Source: a virus
Length of the DNA stretch: 64,000 nt
Strand: one strand, 5' to 3'
IMG/VR virus record: IMGVR_UViG_3300030108_004965
Location: 62,001-126,000 of that record
In this document: in pieces, positions 54,767 through 62,557 of the stretch
Position numbering within the stretch: the first letter of the stretch is position 1
Layout: each line of letters opens with the position of its first letter
Translations under genes and position numbers: made by a program
Notes under the pieces: model-generated
Told to the model about the DNA's origin: nothing
What the model saw: the letters and a program-made list of their open reading frames with translations, nothing else
The model's database searches: none

Positions 54767-54767
54767 G

Positions 54768-55109
54768 TTATTTCATCAAGAATTGTGTAAGTATCAGAAC
54801 CAGACACAAACAAAATGAAATAATATTTTTTGCAGTCAAGAACTCTTCCCCTAGGAAATACCATGTAAGGGGAATAAATATAAGGTAGCCAATACCAAAA
54901 GTTAAGAACCTAATGACCCAAAGAGATTCGACTTCCTGATACATCATTCGTGTAGCAACTGCAAACCCAACAGAAACAATAGGGCCGAGACAAACCGCCA
55001 AGAGAATGTAGTTCTCTTCAAGTTTACCTCCGATCACACCAGCGTTGCTCTGGAACCAAGCGGCAAACTGACAAACTGCGAAAATGATAGTGGCTAATAA
55101 GAACCTCAA
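54768..55109 (-). CDS. Four-helix membrane protein (DMT/EamA-half-like)
   Basis: 113 aa with four predicted transmembrane segments: LLATIIFAVCQFAAWF, ILLAVCLGPIVSVGFAVA, FLTFGIGYLIFIPLTWYF and IISFCLCLVLILTQFLM. EEFLTAKNIISF before the last helix resembles small transporter halves. I recall related proteins in marine phages. It lies just after uvsE on the same strand. The substrate is unknown. Confidence 0.72.
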   Translation of the reverse strand: MRFLLATIIFAVCQFAAWFQSNAGVIGGKLEENYILLAVCLGPIVSVGFAVATRMMYQEVESLWVIRFLTFGIGYLIFIPLTWYFLGEEFLTAKNIISFCLCLVLILTQFLMK

Positions 55110-55119
55110 TGCTTCATCC

Positions 55120-56061
55120 TCATTTGGCGGCTAGTTGAAAATCATCTGACATCAACTCTCTCATTTTAAATAGTCCCAACTCTTTGTGTTTGCACTCTAG
55201 CATCACATCCATTTCAAGACCAAAGGTATTGATCGGAGTCCAGTATGAATCTGAGTGGGCATGGGCTCTGATCTTTGGGTCATTCTGCTCTACGGAGCGT
55301 GACTGACTGTAGTGAACCACGGGGCGAACATCGCCCCATGTGGAGAGAGCCAATTCAACGGCATCCAGTTGAGACAAGCCACCAGTACAAAATGTATGAT
55401 GATGGTAGTCATGTACAATGGGGATGCCTATCTTTTTGAATATACCATCGTACAACTCTTGGGTTGAATATAGCGACTCTTTGTCGTCATTCTCTACAGT
55501 CAGTCGAGACCGTACAGCGTCTGATAATCTAGCGAAGTTCCGGCAAAAATTGCCAAGGGCCATAGGTTTATCATTGTAAGCGCCTCCAACATGAATGTTG
55601 ATTTTGGCTTTTGGTGTGCGTGGTTGGCACAACAAGTCCATTAGTTTACCGTGAATCTCAAGATCACGGATGGTGTTTAGCACCACTTGCTCGTTAGGCG
55701 AGCAAAGTTTGTTGAACGGACCGGGATGCGTTGTAAGACGCATACCATGTTCCTCTGCAAATAGTCCGCAGTCAAATAAAATTTCTTCAATCTCATTGAA
55801 GTCAGGGAGATCTTCAAGTTTGTAATCGGAAGCCCACGGAAAGATGTCGGAGGACATACGAAAAAACGTGATGTCATTTTGTAAGTTCCACTCTAGAATT
55901 TGTCGCAGATCTTTCACATTCTGTAGAGCAAGTTCTGAAGCGTAGGGCAAACCTTTTGCTTGGAAGGTTCGCTTGATCATAGAGCGGTTTGTTGTGATCT
56001 TGGGCTTTTGTGCGCCAAGGGTCATGTTTATACAGGCATAGCCTAGTCGATAGTTAGTCAT
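55120..56061 (-). CDS. uvsE: UV-damage endonuclease (UvsE/UVDE)
   Basis: 313 aa from ATG 56061 (GGAGGACACA). YRLGYACINMTL, FFRMSSDIFPWAS, MRLTTHPGPFNKL, INIHVGGAYNDK, LTVENDD and IPIVHDYHHH are the ordered TIM-barrel metal-site motifs of UVDE enzymes. These nick DNA 5' of pyrimidine dimers and other lesions using Mn/Zn ions. The length is typical. It suggests light-exposed surroundings and direct repair of phage or host DNA. It is transcribed from its own promoter. Confidence 0.95.
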   Translation of the reverse strand: MTNYRLGYACINMTLGAQKPKITTNRSMIKRTFQAKGLPYASELALQNVKDLRQILEWNLQNDITFFRMSSDIFPWASDYKLEDLPDFNEIEEILFDCGLFAEEHGMRLTTHPGPFNKLCSPNEQVVLNTIRDLEIHGKLMDLLCQPRTPKAKINIHVGGAYNDKPMALGNFCRNFARLSDAVRSRLTVENDDKESLYSTQELYDGIFKKIGIPIVHDYHHHTFCTGGLSQLDAVELALSTWGDVRPVVHYSQSRSVEQNDPKIRAHAHSDSYWTPINTFGLEMDVMLECKHKELGLFKMRELMSDDFQLAAK

Positions 56062-56093
56062 TGTGTCCTCCAATGTCTTTGTATTATGTTTAT

Positions 56094-56122
56094 AATATAA
56101 CGTGTTTTTATGCTACTGTCAA
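56094..56122 (-). promoter_or_regulatory. Sigma70-type promoter for uvsE
   Basis: TTGACA (56117-56122), 17 bp, TATATT (56094-56099). Confidence 0.85.
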
Positions 56123-56464
56123 GTTTTTATTTCTTCTATCAAAAACCAACGCATTTCGAAATAATTTTTCTTTCTCTAACTCTTTGATTTCTAAAACTTT
56201 TCTTAAAATTACTTTACAATTATTTTTACGCGGCTGATTGTGAGTTCTCTCTTGGCTGTGGTCCCAATCTGGTTCCTTACCAAAAGCATCAACAATTACC
56301 CACCACCAATCTGATCCATAATTTTTAGATGTGTCAAAGTTAGGATAACAAAAAGAGATGACCTCTAGCATGTTCTCTTTGCTCCAAAATGTTGGTGTAT
56401 CTTTCAGGTACAATTCTTTGTGAATTTGTGCTTTTATTTCTGGTAGTAATTTATCTTTTTTCAT
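56108..56464 (-). CDS. Hypothetical protein (118 aa)
   Basis: ATG 56464 with GGAGG follows a good promoter; the open frame upstream crosses that promoter and is rejected. MKKDKLLPEIKAQIHKELYL, NYGSDWWWVIVDAFGKEPDW and a basic C-terminus. No family is recognised. Its end overlaps the uvsE -35. Confidence 0.7.
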   Translation of the reverse strand: MKKDKLLPEIKAQIHKELYLKDTPTFWSKENMLEVISFCYPNFDTSKNYGSDWWWVIVDAFGKEPDWDHSQERTHNQPRKNNCKVILRKVLEIKELEKEKLFRNALVFDRRNKNLTVA

Positions 56465-56485
56465 TTTGCCTCCAATGTTATTTAT

Positions 56486-56514
56486 AATATAACTGATTGG
56501 AAGACTGTTGTCAA
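56486..56514 (-). promoter_or_regulatory. Sigma70-type promoter
   Basis: TTGACA (56509-56514), 17 bp, TATATT (56486-56491). Drives 56464. Confidence 0.85.
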
Positions 56515-56531
56515 GTTTTTTGGTGAAGTTT

Positions 56532-57911
56532 TTATTCTTCTGCCCAATCTTTACACGCTTGACCCTTAGGAGTATTTGCTTTTGCCCCTTTGCATCCGTG
56601 CCTAGCCTTAAATGATTTCTTTCTCTTAGTGTTACCAGACTTCCCCGTAACGCGTACTCCGGCTTGTCCCCAGTGGATTCTTTTATAACCACCACTGTCG
56701 CTTTTTACACACTTCATCCATTTCTTTCCTTTACGAGTAGACGATGCCTTCTTTGTGACCTTGGTGCATTTTGAATTTTTCTTTTCTTCCAGTTCCGCCT
56801 CGGCAAGTTCGTTATTCATTTCCTCGATAACTTCCTCGATAATTTTATTTAACGATTCTTTCTTTGGATCTGTGTTCACGTTTTTGGCTTTACCTTTACG
56901 ATTTGGGTTTGGGTCTTTCTTTCTTTTTCTTTTAGCAGCGTTATCTCTTTCTTTCTTTGACATTGATGCTGCTTTTTCTGGTGATGCACATTTTGGTTTG
57001 GTCTTTTGTCCGGGTTGCTTAGCACATGGTTTTCCATCGTATTTACCGCCAATTTGCTCCCAACCTTTTTGTCCATCACCATCTTTGTCATCAAACCAAT
57101 CACGAAGACCTTCTTCGTCTAGTTGACCTTCCTCAGCCTTGACACAATTCCGATAGGTTCTGCCGAACATCTTTTTTGTTTTTTGTGTGTCATGGGTTTT
57201 ATATCCTTTTTGGCAGCGTTCTTCAAGTTCTATGTTTTTCTTTTCTTCTTGAATTCCGTATGTCTTACAGGGATCTTGGCCGCAGCCGCAGTTTTTTTTT
57301 CCTTCTTTTTTGAGAGCCTTATCGATTGATTTTGCTTGTTTACCATGTGCCTTGACAGCACCTTTTAGTTGCTTAGAAACATCCTCCAACTCTTCTTTTT
57401 CATCATCAGTGATTTCTGCTTCGTCAAGAGATTCATTTTTTTTCTTTGATTTGTTTCCCCAATTCTTTGCCCCAACTTTCCGACACTTAACAAGGGCACC
57501 AGAAGCATATGCGGATGGCCAAACATCATAACGAGCCTTTACCTTGTGATAGCAAGCGTCTTTTTTGCCATTTTCATCAAGCATTTCTTCTTCTAGAACT
57601 TCTTCAATAAGTTCATACAGCATTCTTTTCTTTTCACTTAGATCAGCGTCTTCTGGTGTTCCTTGTAATACTGCTCTGATGTCCATTGCAATATCTTCTG
57701 TATCTGCTTTATCGATGGGCTCTGTGGAGTGTCTTTCTCCATTCTTAGAGAACTCAATCCTTCCTGTGTCCTCGTTGTACATAAGAGCATTGGAGTAGTC
57801 TTTTCTGACTAGTCTCTTGATTTCTCGGAACTTAGGCTTAAACTTATGCCAGTATCTTTTTCTCTCTTCTAGAACTTCTTCAATAATCTTTCGTAATGTC
57901 TCATTTCTCAT
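56532..57911 (-). CDS. Modular Lys/Cys-rich protein, probably virion-packaged
   Basis: 459 aa built of separable pieces. These are an amphipathic start (RNETLRKIIEEVLEERKR); ACYHKVKARYDVWPSAYASG...KCRKVG (DUF5872-like); DWFDDKDGDGQKGWEQIGGK...GKPCAKQPGQKTKPKCAS; a basic KRKRKKDPNPNRKGKAKN; a second amphipathic motif (SLNKIIEEVIEEMNNE); and a Cys/Lys-rich end (SFKARHGCKGAKANTPKGQA). I recall these modules shuffled among marine phage proteins. A DNA-condensing or internal head function is inferred. Confidence 0.65.
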   Translation of the reverse strand: MRNETLRKIIEEVLEERKRYWHKFKPKFREIKRLVRKDYSNALMYNEDTGRIEFSKNGERHSTEPIDKADTEDIAMDIRAVLQGTPEDADLSEKKRMLYELIEEVLEEEMLDENGKKDACYHKVKARYDVWPSAYASGALVKCRKVGAKNWGNKSKKKNESLDEAEITDDEKEELEDVSKQLKGAVKAHGKQAKSIDKALKKEGKKNCGCGQDPCKTYGIQEEKKNIELEERCQKGYKTHDTQKTKKMFGRTYRNCVKAEEGQLDEEGLRDWFDDKDGDGQKGWEQIGGKYDGKPCAKQPGQKTKPKCASPEKAASMSKKERDNAAKRKRKKDPNPNRKGKAKNVNTDPKKESLNKIIEEVIEEMNNELAEAELEEKKNSKCTKVTKKASSTRKGKKWMKCVKSDSGGYKRIHWGQAGVRVTGKSGNTKRKKSFKARHGCKGAKANTPKGQACKDWAEE

Positions 57912-57939
57912 AAATCAAACCCTTATTTATCTAGTTTAA

Positions 57940-59022
57940 TTAGTCATAAGGAAACAATCGTCCCTCTGCTTTATCGAAAAATTCTTCGTCTAATTCACAT
58001 CCAATGAACCCACGGCCCAAATTTTTGGCGGCGAGCAGCGTTGCTGCTGAACCGGCGAATGTGTCTAATACCACATCTGCGGGATTACTATGTTTTTTGA
58101 TCAAGGCTTCCATGAACGCCAAGGGTTTTTGTGTAGGGTGAAACCTTCCTCTCTCGTGACAGATAGGGAAACGATACACTCCATTATCGTATTCCGAATT
58201 AAACGTGGGCTTACTGACTTTTACGCCGAGGAGAGCGACCTCTCTAGCGTTTGACAAGTAATTACGTTTTGAATTAAGCGGAACCGGGTTTGTTTTGACC
58301 CATTCAATAAAGCGAATCTGTTTGAATCCTGCTTCTTCCATTATACGCTTCACATCTGTAATTTTCCAAAGATCACAAAAGATAATAGCGGTTCCGTGCT
58401 TCTTTAATACGCGATAATATTCAAAAACAGAATCTCGCAAATCTTCCAAAGAAAAATTTTCGGATTTATCCCATTCACCATGTTCCGTAGATACAGCAAA
58501 ACGCTTCTCTCCGTTCACAACACTTTTGAAGCCTGATTTTTTACTAATAATATAAGGTGGATCGGTCAGAACCAGATCCACGGATCCTTTTTCCATCTTC
58601 GCCATTAACGATAGGGAGTCTGTCCACTCAAAGTCTTGGATTTCTCCTCGAAGCATCTTTAGGATCTCCTTGTGCTCTTGTTCCGAGAAAAAATCAGTGC
58701 CGTCTGTGAAGCAATCTGGTTGTTCGAATCCCACCTTTCGCATCTCTTCCATCCATTCAAATCCATGTGCTTCCACTTCCATTCCATATTCTTCATAAAC
58801 CACATGATGACACATTTCATGCAATAATACCCCAAGCATTTGTCTCTCGGAGAGTCCTTGGTTGTTTGCTAGCAAAATGGCATTACAACCCATTTCATCA
58901 TGACGATAGCTTCCTAACAAATCATCATCCATTTCTTTAATAAAAACCGGTACCGATCTGTACTCATTGTCCCAGTATTTTTTCATAAAATAACCAAAAG
59001 CGTAATTCCATATATAATTCAT
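57940..59022 (-). CDS. SprT-like metalloprotease fused to DNA N4/N6 methyltransferase
   Basis: 360 aa. Residues 1-125 form a SprT-like domain: MLGVLLHEMCHHVVYEEYG with HEMCH at 68-72 and a third ligand His86 in EAHGFEW. From about 130 a methyltransferase follows: VLTDPPYIIS (DPPY at 154-157), HPTQKPLAFM, then DTFAGSAATLLAAKNLGRGF (320-339) and IGCELDEEF. The order (DPPY before FAGS) indicates a beta-class N4-cytosine or N6-adenine enzyme. Both halves look catalytically intact. The join links a protease type known for DNA-protein crosslinks with DNA modification. Confidence 0.88.
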   Translation of the reverse strand: MNYIWNYAFGYFMKKYWDNEYRSVPVFIKEMDDDLLGSYRHDEMGCNAILLANNQGLSERQMLGVLLHEMCHHVVYEEYGMEVEAHGFEWMEEMRKVGFEQPDCFTDGTDFFSEQEHKEILKMLRGEIQDFEWTDSLSLMAKMEKGSVDLVLTDPPYIISKKSGFKSVVNGEKRFAVSTEHGEWDKSENFSLEDLRDSVFEYYRVLKKHGTAIIFCDLWKITDVKRIMEEAGFKQIRFIEWVKTNPVPLNSKRNYLSNAREVALLGVKVSKPTFNSEYDNGVYRFPICHERGRFHPTQKPLAFMEALIKKHSNPADVVLDTFAGSAATLLAAKNLGRGFIGCELDEEFFDKAEGRLFPYD

Positions 59023-59246
59023 TTGTCCTCCATTACGTATATAAGTTTTTCAACTTCTGCGAACCAAACAGGCAACATCCCGCCATCTGCGAGTTGAATA
59101 CTTAAATCAAAAAAATTTTCTTCATCGTTTGATTCATAGATTTCTATAACTATTCCGATCTCCTGTTGAATGGCAGTGACACCGTCGTACTGCACATTTT
59201 GTAAAAACACAACAAGATCTCCGATTTCATAGTTACAAAAATCCAA
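59019..59246 (-). CDS. GDLV-family protein (outlying copy, TTG start)
   Basis: 75 aa: MDFCNYEIGDLVVFLQNVQY, EIGIVIEIYESND, LSIQLADGGMLPV, EVEKLIYVMEDK. It is far from the main array. The only in-frame start is TTG 59246, with GGGGG about 9 nt upstream. Its stop overlaps the SprT-methyltransferase start by 4 nt, so coupling is likely. Confidence 0.74.
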   Translation of the reverse strand: MDFCNYEIGDLVVFLQNVQYDGVTAIQQEIGIVIEIYESNDEENFFDLSIQLADGGMLPVWFAEVEKLIYVMEDK

Positions 59247-59301
59247 CTAATAATTCCCCCAATTACAATCACAGGGATCGCACTCACATACGGGGCAAGC
59301 C

Positions 59302-59604
59302 TCACTCTGGCTCTGATTCTGCATGGAGCGGATATCCTGCACCTCTCGCATACATTTTTGTTGTTTCGACTTTTGTTTCTGCGATTTGTTTTGAATAGAT
59401 TCCTGCAATTCCTTTCCCCTTCTTGTGGACGTTCATCATTATTGATTTTGCCTCTTGTTCGCCCTTATTAAATACCTCCATAAGAATCAAAGTAACCAAA
59501 TTCATTGGAGTGTAGTCATCATTATAGAATACAACCTTATATTTTCTAGGTCTGTCTATTTTTTGCCGGTCTTTCACCAGTAAGTCTTTTTGTTTTTTTG
59601 TCAT
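59302..59604 (-). CDS. clpS: ClpS adaptor
   Basis: 100 aa. KYKVVFYNDDYTPMNLV (NDD at 28-30) and NVHKKGKGIAGIYSKQIAETKV's HKKGKGIAGIY segment match the N-degron pocket and ClpA-contact region of ClpS. The N-terminal tail (MTKKQKDLLVKDRQKI) is basic and flexible. ClpS delivers N-degron substrates to ClpAP and inhibits ssrA-tagged degradation. A phage copy may redirect host ClpAP. GGAGG precedes ATG 59604. Confidence 0.92.
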   Translation of the reverse strand: MTKKQKDLLVKDRQKIDRPRKYKVVFYNDDYTPMNLVTLILMEVFNKGEQEAKSIMMNVHKKGKGIAGIYSKQIAETKVETTKMYARGAGYPLHAESEPE

Positions 59605-59767
59605 GTGTCCTCCCATGCTTTACTTTAAACTTAATTTTTTTTTCTTCGAAACAGCAGTCCTCTACCTTTTTGTTAGACAAGATACAAATTTGCTTTTCAA
59701 AATACTTTATCATTCGCCTGTATGATGCTATAGATTCATCTATAATCTTAGTTTCGTGATCAGTCAT
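59546..59767 (-). CDS. Hypothetical charged protein (73 aa)
   Basis: ATG 59767 overlaps the lipoprotein stop (ATGA). MTDHETKIIDESIASYRRMI is helical, then ICILSNKKVEDCCFEEKKIK and a basic tail that overlaps clpS by 59 nt. No family is recognised. Confidence 0.62.
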   Translation of the reverse strand: MTDHETKIIDESIASYRRMIKYFEKQICILSNKKVEDCCFEEKKIKFKVKHGRTHDKKTKRLTGERPAKNRQT

Positions 59768-60660
59768 TCTATGTGACCCGTTCCAACGACTTCCCATTCC
59801 ATGTGAGTCTCTATGTAAGTATTTTCTTCCTCCCAAAGAACATTTTCAATCTTATGTCTTGTAAGATGTACGGCAACAAGAGCCCAAGTAGGATAAGATG
59901 ACAGGTACTGTCCCGGAATCGTCATCATCCCCGTGTCTCCACTAGAGCAAGCAACATAGCCTAGCAAAGAAGCGCCATCGGGTGAATAAACTGCCAACAT
60001 TATAGTAAATGTACTGTTAGATCCATAAGGTGCCCACCAAAACGTAGCACCCGTTCTGTAAATTGGCGCAGCGAAAGCATATGAAATGTCAACATACCTA
60101 AGTTCAAACGGCTCTATAGAATCAAAACCATGAAACGATGTAAACTGGGCGAAATCATAATCATCTTCTCTTGAAATAGTATGCACAGTATCTCTTATAT
60201 AAATAGAGTCAGTGAACCAAGTACCAACATAATTACCATCCATGGTTTTATAAGCGTTAAGAGTAGTATTCCCTGTTCTTGCTTTTATCTCTGCTCCCAT
60301 ATCATATAATTGGACAAGGGGCACGATCTGTGTTACATTTTGTGTGCATTGTCCTTGGGGAGGAATGTGTCTTGTATAAGTATCAAAAATCTTTTCGTGG
60401 AACCTTGCATCAAATCGAACTGTTATTTCATTTGTCTCGCCCATACAAGCCAAACAAGCCACTTGTCTCAAGTGGTAGTGTACATACCCTCCAATGCCTT
60501 CAGGAGGCTCTGTAGAGGGCTCTGAGGCTGGCTCTGTTGATGGTTCGACAGGCGGTGGTGCAGTGTCTGCTACAGTAGAAGAATCTACAATAATGTCCGG
60601 TCTTTTTGATATTGATACCTCTGTGCAGGACAGCATCAATAGTGGTAATAAATATTTCAT
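59764..60660 (-). CDS. Lipoprotein of unknown function
   Basis: 298 aa from ATG 60660 (GGAGG). Lipobox LLMLSC gives a lipidated Cys about residue 12. A Pro/Thr/Glu-rich linker (TAPPPVEPSTEPASEPSTEP) leads to a beta-rich domain with four Cys (QVACLACMGET, GQCTQNV, YVACSSGD). This build is common for outer-membrane lipoproteins of delta-type Proteobacteria and Myxococcota. It lies directly downstream of tmRNA, perhaps on the same primary transcript. Could serve receptor masking; unproven. Confidence 0.75.
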   Translation of the reverse strand: MKYLLPLLMLSCTEVSISKRPDIIVDSSTVADTAPPPVEPSTEPASEPSTEPPEGIGGYVHYHLRQVACLACMGETNEITVRFDARFHEKIFDTYTRHIPPQGQCTQNVTQIVPLVQLYDMGAEIKARTGNTTLNAYKTMDGNYVGTWFTDSIYIRDTVHTISREDDYDFAQFTSFHGFDSIEPFELRYVDISYAFAAPIYRTGATFWWAPYGSNSTFTIMLAVYSPDGASLLGYVACSSGDTGMMTIPGQYLSSYPTWALVAVHLTRHKIENVLWEEENTYIETHMEWEVVGTGHIE

Positions 60661-60674
60661 TTTTTCCTCCAAAG

Positions 60675-61006
60675 TGGTGGACTCGAGGGGAGTCGAACCC
60701 CTGTCCGCGCTAGTCTTAGTTTGAGTCATTCACATGCTTGTCTGATTCTTTCTCCAACCAGATAGATAGACGGCTGTGAAACGATGCTTACCGCCCTATT
60801 GCATCGAGTTGTTTTGATTTTTACAACTGTCCTGTTGTGTTGCCTCTCTTGGATAGATGGTTCGAGGCGACCACCCGATTAAGCCGCTAGGGCTTCTTCG
60901 AAATACAAATTGTTGTTTGCGTTTATAAAGTTTGAACGATTAAGGCTGATTCACGCCTGCATGCACTCTCTCCTTGATTCTAACACGTCGAAGCCATTGC
61001 GAGCCC
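60675..61006 (-). ncRNA. ssrA: tmRNA
   Basis: The minus-strand 5' end GGGCTCG (61006-61000) pairs with CGAGTCC (60685-60679), giving a 7-bp acceptor with a G-U third pair as needed for alanyl-tRNA synthetase. It is followed by ACCA with an encoded CCA (60675-60677). GGGGTTCGACTCCCC forms the T arm. The tag frame (60920-60879) reads ANNNLYFEEALAA then TAA, ending in the ALAA degron. Length is 332 nt. It rescues stalled ribosomes and tags products for Clp proteolysis. Confidence 0.96.
60879..60920 (-). other. tmRNA tag-peptide reading frame
   Basis: Resume codon GCA then 12 codons and TAA: ANNNLYFEEALAA. The LAA end suits ClpXP/ClpAP recognition; NNNLYFEE is unlike the E. coli tag ANDENYALAA. 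Confidence 0.93.
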
Positions 61007-61019
61007 GTATTATAATTAT

Positions 61020-61048
61020 AATATAACTGATTAAGTAACAGTTGTCAA
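61020..61048 (-). promoter_or_regulatory. Sigma70-type promoter for tmRNA
   Basis: TTGACA (61043-61048), 17 bp, TATATT (61020-61025), about 14 bp before the mature 5' end. Confidence 0.85.
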
Positions 61049-61656
61049 CTTAAATCTGTACAATCTATGTAAAAGTGTTCTAAAAAATTTTTGACAATGT
61101 TGTTTTTTTGCTCCTCAGTCTCGGCCTCATAAAGCAACCAACCGTATGTTTGTTTTTTCATTTTTATTTGTTCTCTTAGTTTTCCTATCTGCACTTTTAA
61201 ACACTCTATAGCATTTTCATAATTATCAATTGTCAGATTGTGATCTTCTACAATTTCAAATAATTCTCCCCACTTTGCATTATTTATGGCAGAAGAAGCA
61301 TTTTGAAAGATTCTATTGTACTCTTCTTGCCTTGGGTCATCAAGTGGTATTGTATCTGGGTGGAATTTTCTCGCTATTTGTCTGAAAATGTGTTTTGAAT
61401 CAAATTGATTTTTTCTCATTTCTTCTTTCATTAACTCCATGACAGCCGACTCAGAGGAAAAAATCTCAGACACTCTGGTTGCGTGTTTTTCTCTAAGCCG
61501 AGAAAGGTCAATGTTATTATCAATACAGTATTGGGTGTAGTACTTTTCGAAAAGCACATTTGCTTCTGGCATTACTTCTAGAACATAACTTAATTCGTTA
61601 GATTCTGCTCTGAATTCGTTCATCAATTTTTTGAATTTAAACTTTAACTTATTCAT
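61045..61656 (-). CDS. J-domain (DnaJ-like) protein
   Basis: 203 aa. HIFRQIARKFHPDTIPLDDP carries the HPD signature (99-101), followed by EEYNRIFQNASSAIN as J-helix III. The rest is helical or coiled coil. The J-domain is placed mid-protein rather than at the N-terminus. It would stimulate a host DnaK-type chaperone; the coiled coil could recruit phage clients. Similar proteins are known in marine T4-like phages, to my recollection. Its 3' end overlaps the tmRNA promoter. Confidence 0.82.
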   Translation of the reverse strand: MNKLKFKFKKLMNEFRAESNELSYVLEVMPEANVLFEKYYTQYCIDNNIDLSRLREKHATRVSEIFSSESAVMELMKEEMRKNQFDSKHIFRQIARKFHPDTIPLDDPRQEEYNRIFQNASSAINNAKWGELFEIVEDHNLTIDNYENAIECLKVQIGKLREQIKMKKQTYGWLLYEAETEEQKNNIVKNFLEHFYIDCTDLS

Positions 61657-62557
61657 CTCGCTCTAAATAGTTTTGAGCAATTGGTTTACACTTTTGTCTC
61701 GTAAGAATCGTCTTCGTAGGTCTTTTTATTTCTTTATCAACAGTCGCAGACATAAAGTTTTTATACTCAACCCAAGAAGAAATATTATAAAAATCATTTA
61801 CCTCCCTTTCTATCGCATTTTCAAAATTAAATGGAGCAAACACCTGATCTATTTCAAAAAAACGAGCAGACCATCTCTCTTCAATAGGAAGTGTATCGTG
61901 CTCTCTCCAATCAGATCCGGGCCTGAACCTGCCTGTACCAGACCTTATGACTTTTCTGAATTCTATGAATTCTTCTTTGCCAAACGTGAAGGAAGTGTAT
62001 AAGCCATCTTTAAAGGTCTTTCCTTCTGATGAAATATAAAAGTTTTTTGTAGAAGAAATCAGCTTCCTGTGTTCTCGAAGTTGCCATGCTGGAAAGTAAC
62101 CATAAGGAAAACTGACATAGTATTTGTTTGGTATGACCCACTTAGAAATTTCGTCGGCTATTTTAAAAACAGATAAAGATCCATGTATAACAGACCATGC
62201 CAAGCAATCTCTTTTGTCTCTATCTTTTGGGTGCACCGGGACGTAGTAAACAGGTATGTATCTTATCGTTTTTTCAGGCTTCCTTTCGTGTCTCCTGTGG
62301 GCATACACTGGGTCTTTTACAAAGTCTCCAATCTTCTTTTTTATCAAAGGAGAAATGTCATCATTACAGATGATCCAAATAGTGTCGCAGCCAACATAAG
62401 CACACTCAGCAACAGCAGCCTCAAGCAAAGAATAGTCAGGGGCGATTGGCATTAAACAATCAGGCCATGCTTGATTAAAATCTAAGGGTTGCCCAGCAAC
62501 TGGGATGATCCCTGCTAGGTGAAAGTATGTTGTGTCATTTTCTCTAGTAACTTCCAT
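61649..62557 (-). CDS. Sugar nucleotidyltransferase-like (GT-A fold) protein
   Basis: 302 aa. HLAGIIPVAGQPLDFNQAWP, DCLMPIAPDYSLLEAAVAEC, AYVGCDTIWIICNDDISP follow the N-terminal strand, P-loop-like and K/P segments of NDP-sugar pyrophosphorylases. The glycine-rich nucleotide loop is reduced (PVAGQ). Later DCLAWSVIHG and YVSFPYGYFPAW also fit. Activity is uncertain because of the altered loop. GGATACAC precedes the ATG. Confidence 0.7.
   Translation of the reverse strand: MEVTRENDTTYFHLAGIIPVAGQPLDFNQAWPDCLMPIAPDYSLLEAAVAECAYVGCDTIWIICNDDISPLIKKKIGDFVKDPVYAHRRHERKPEKTIRYIPVYYVPVHPKDRDKRDCLAWSVIHGSLSVFKIADEISKWVIPNKYYVSFPYGYFPAWQLREHRKLISSTKNFYISSEGKTFKDGLYTSFTFGKEEFIEFRKVIRSGTGRFRPGSDWREHDTLPIEERWSARFFEIDQVFAPFNFENAIEREVNDFYNISSWVEYKNFMSATVDKEIKRPTKTILTRQKCKPIAQNYLERDE

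Noticed and set aside
9150-61680. CTATTTA motif before five genes (9129, 11257, 15766, 48016, 61656)
   Set aside because: Distance to the start varies from 8 to about 45 nt and the AT-rich background makes chance likely; not called as a promoter class.
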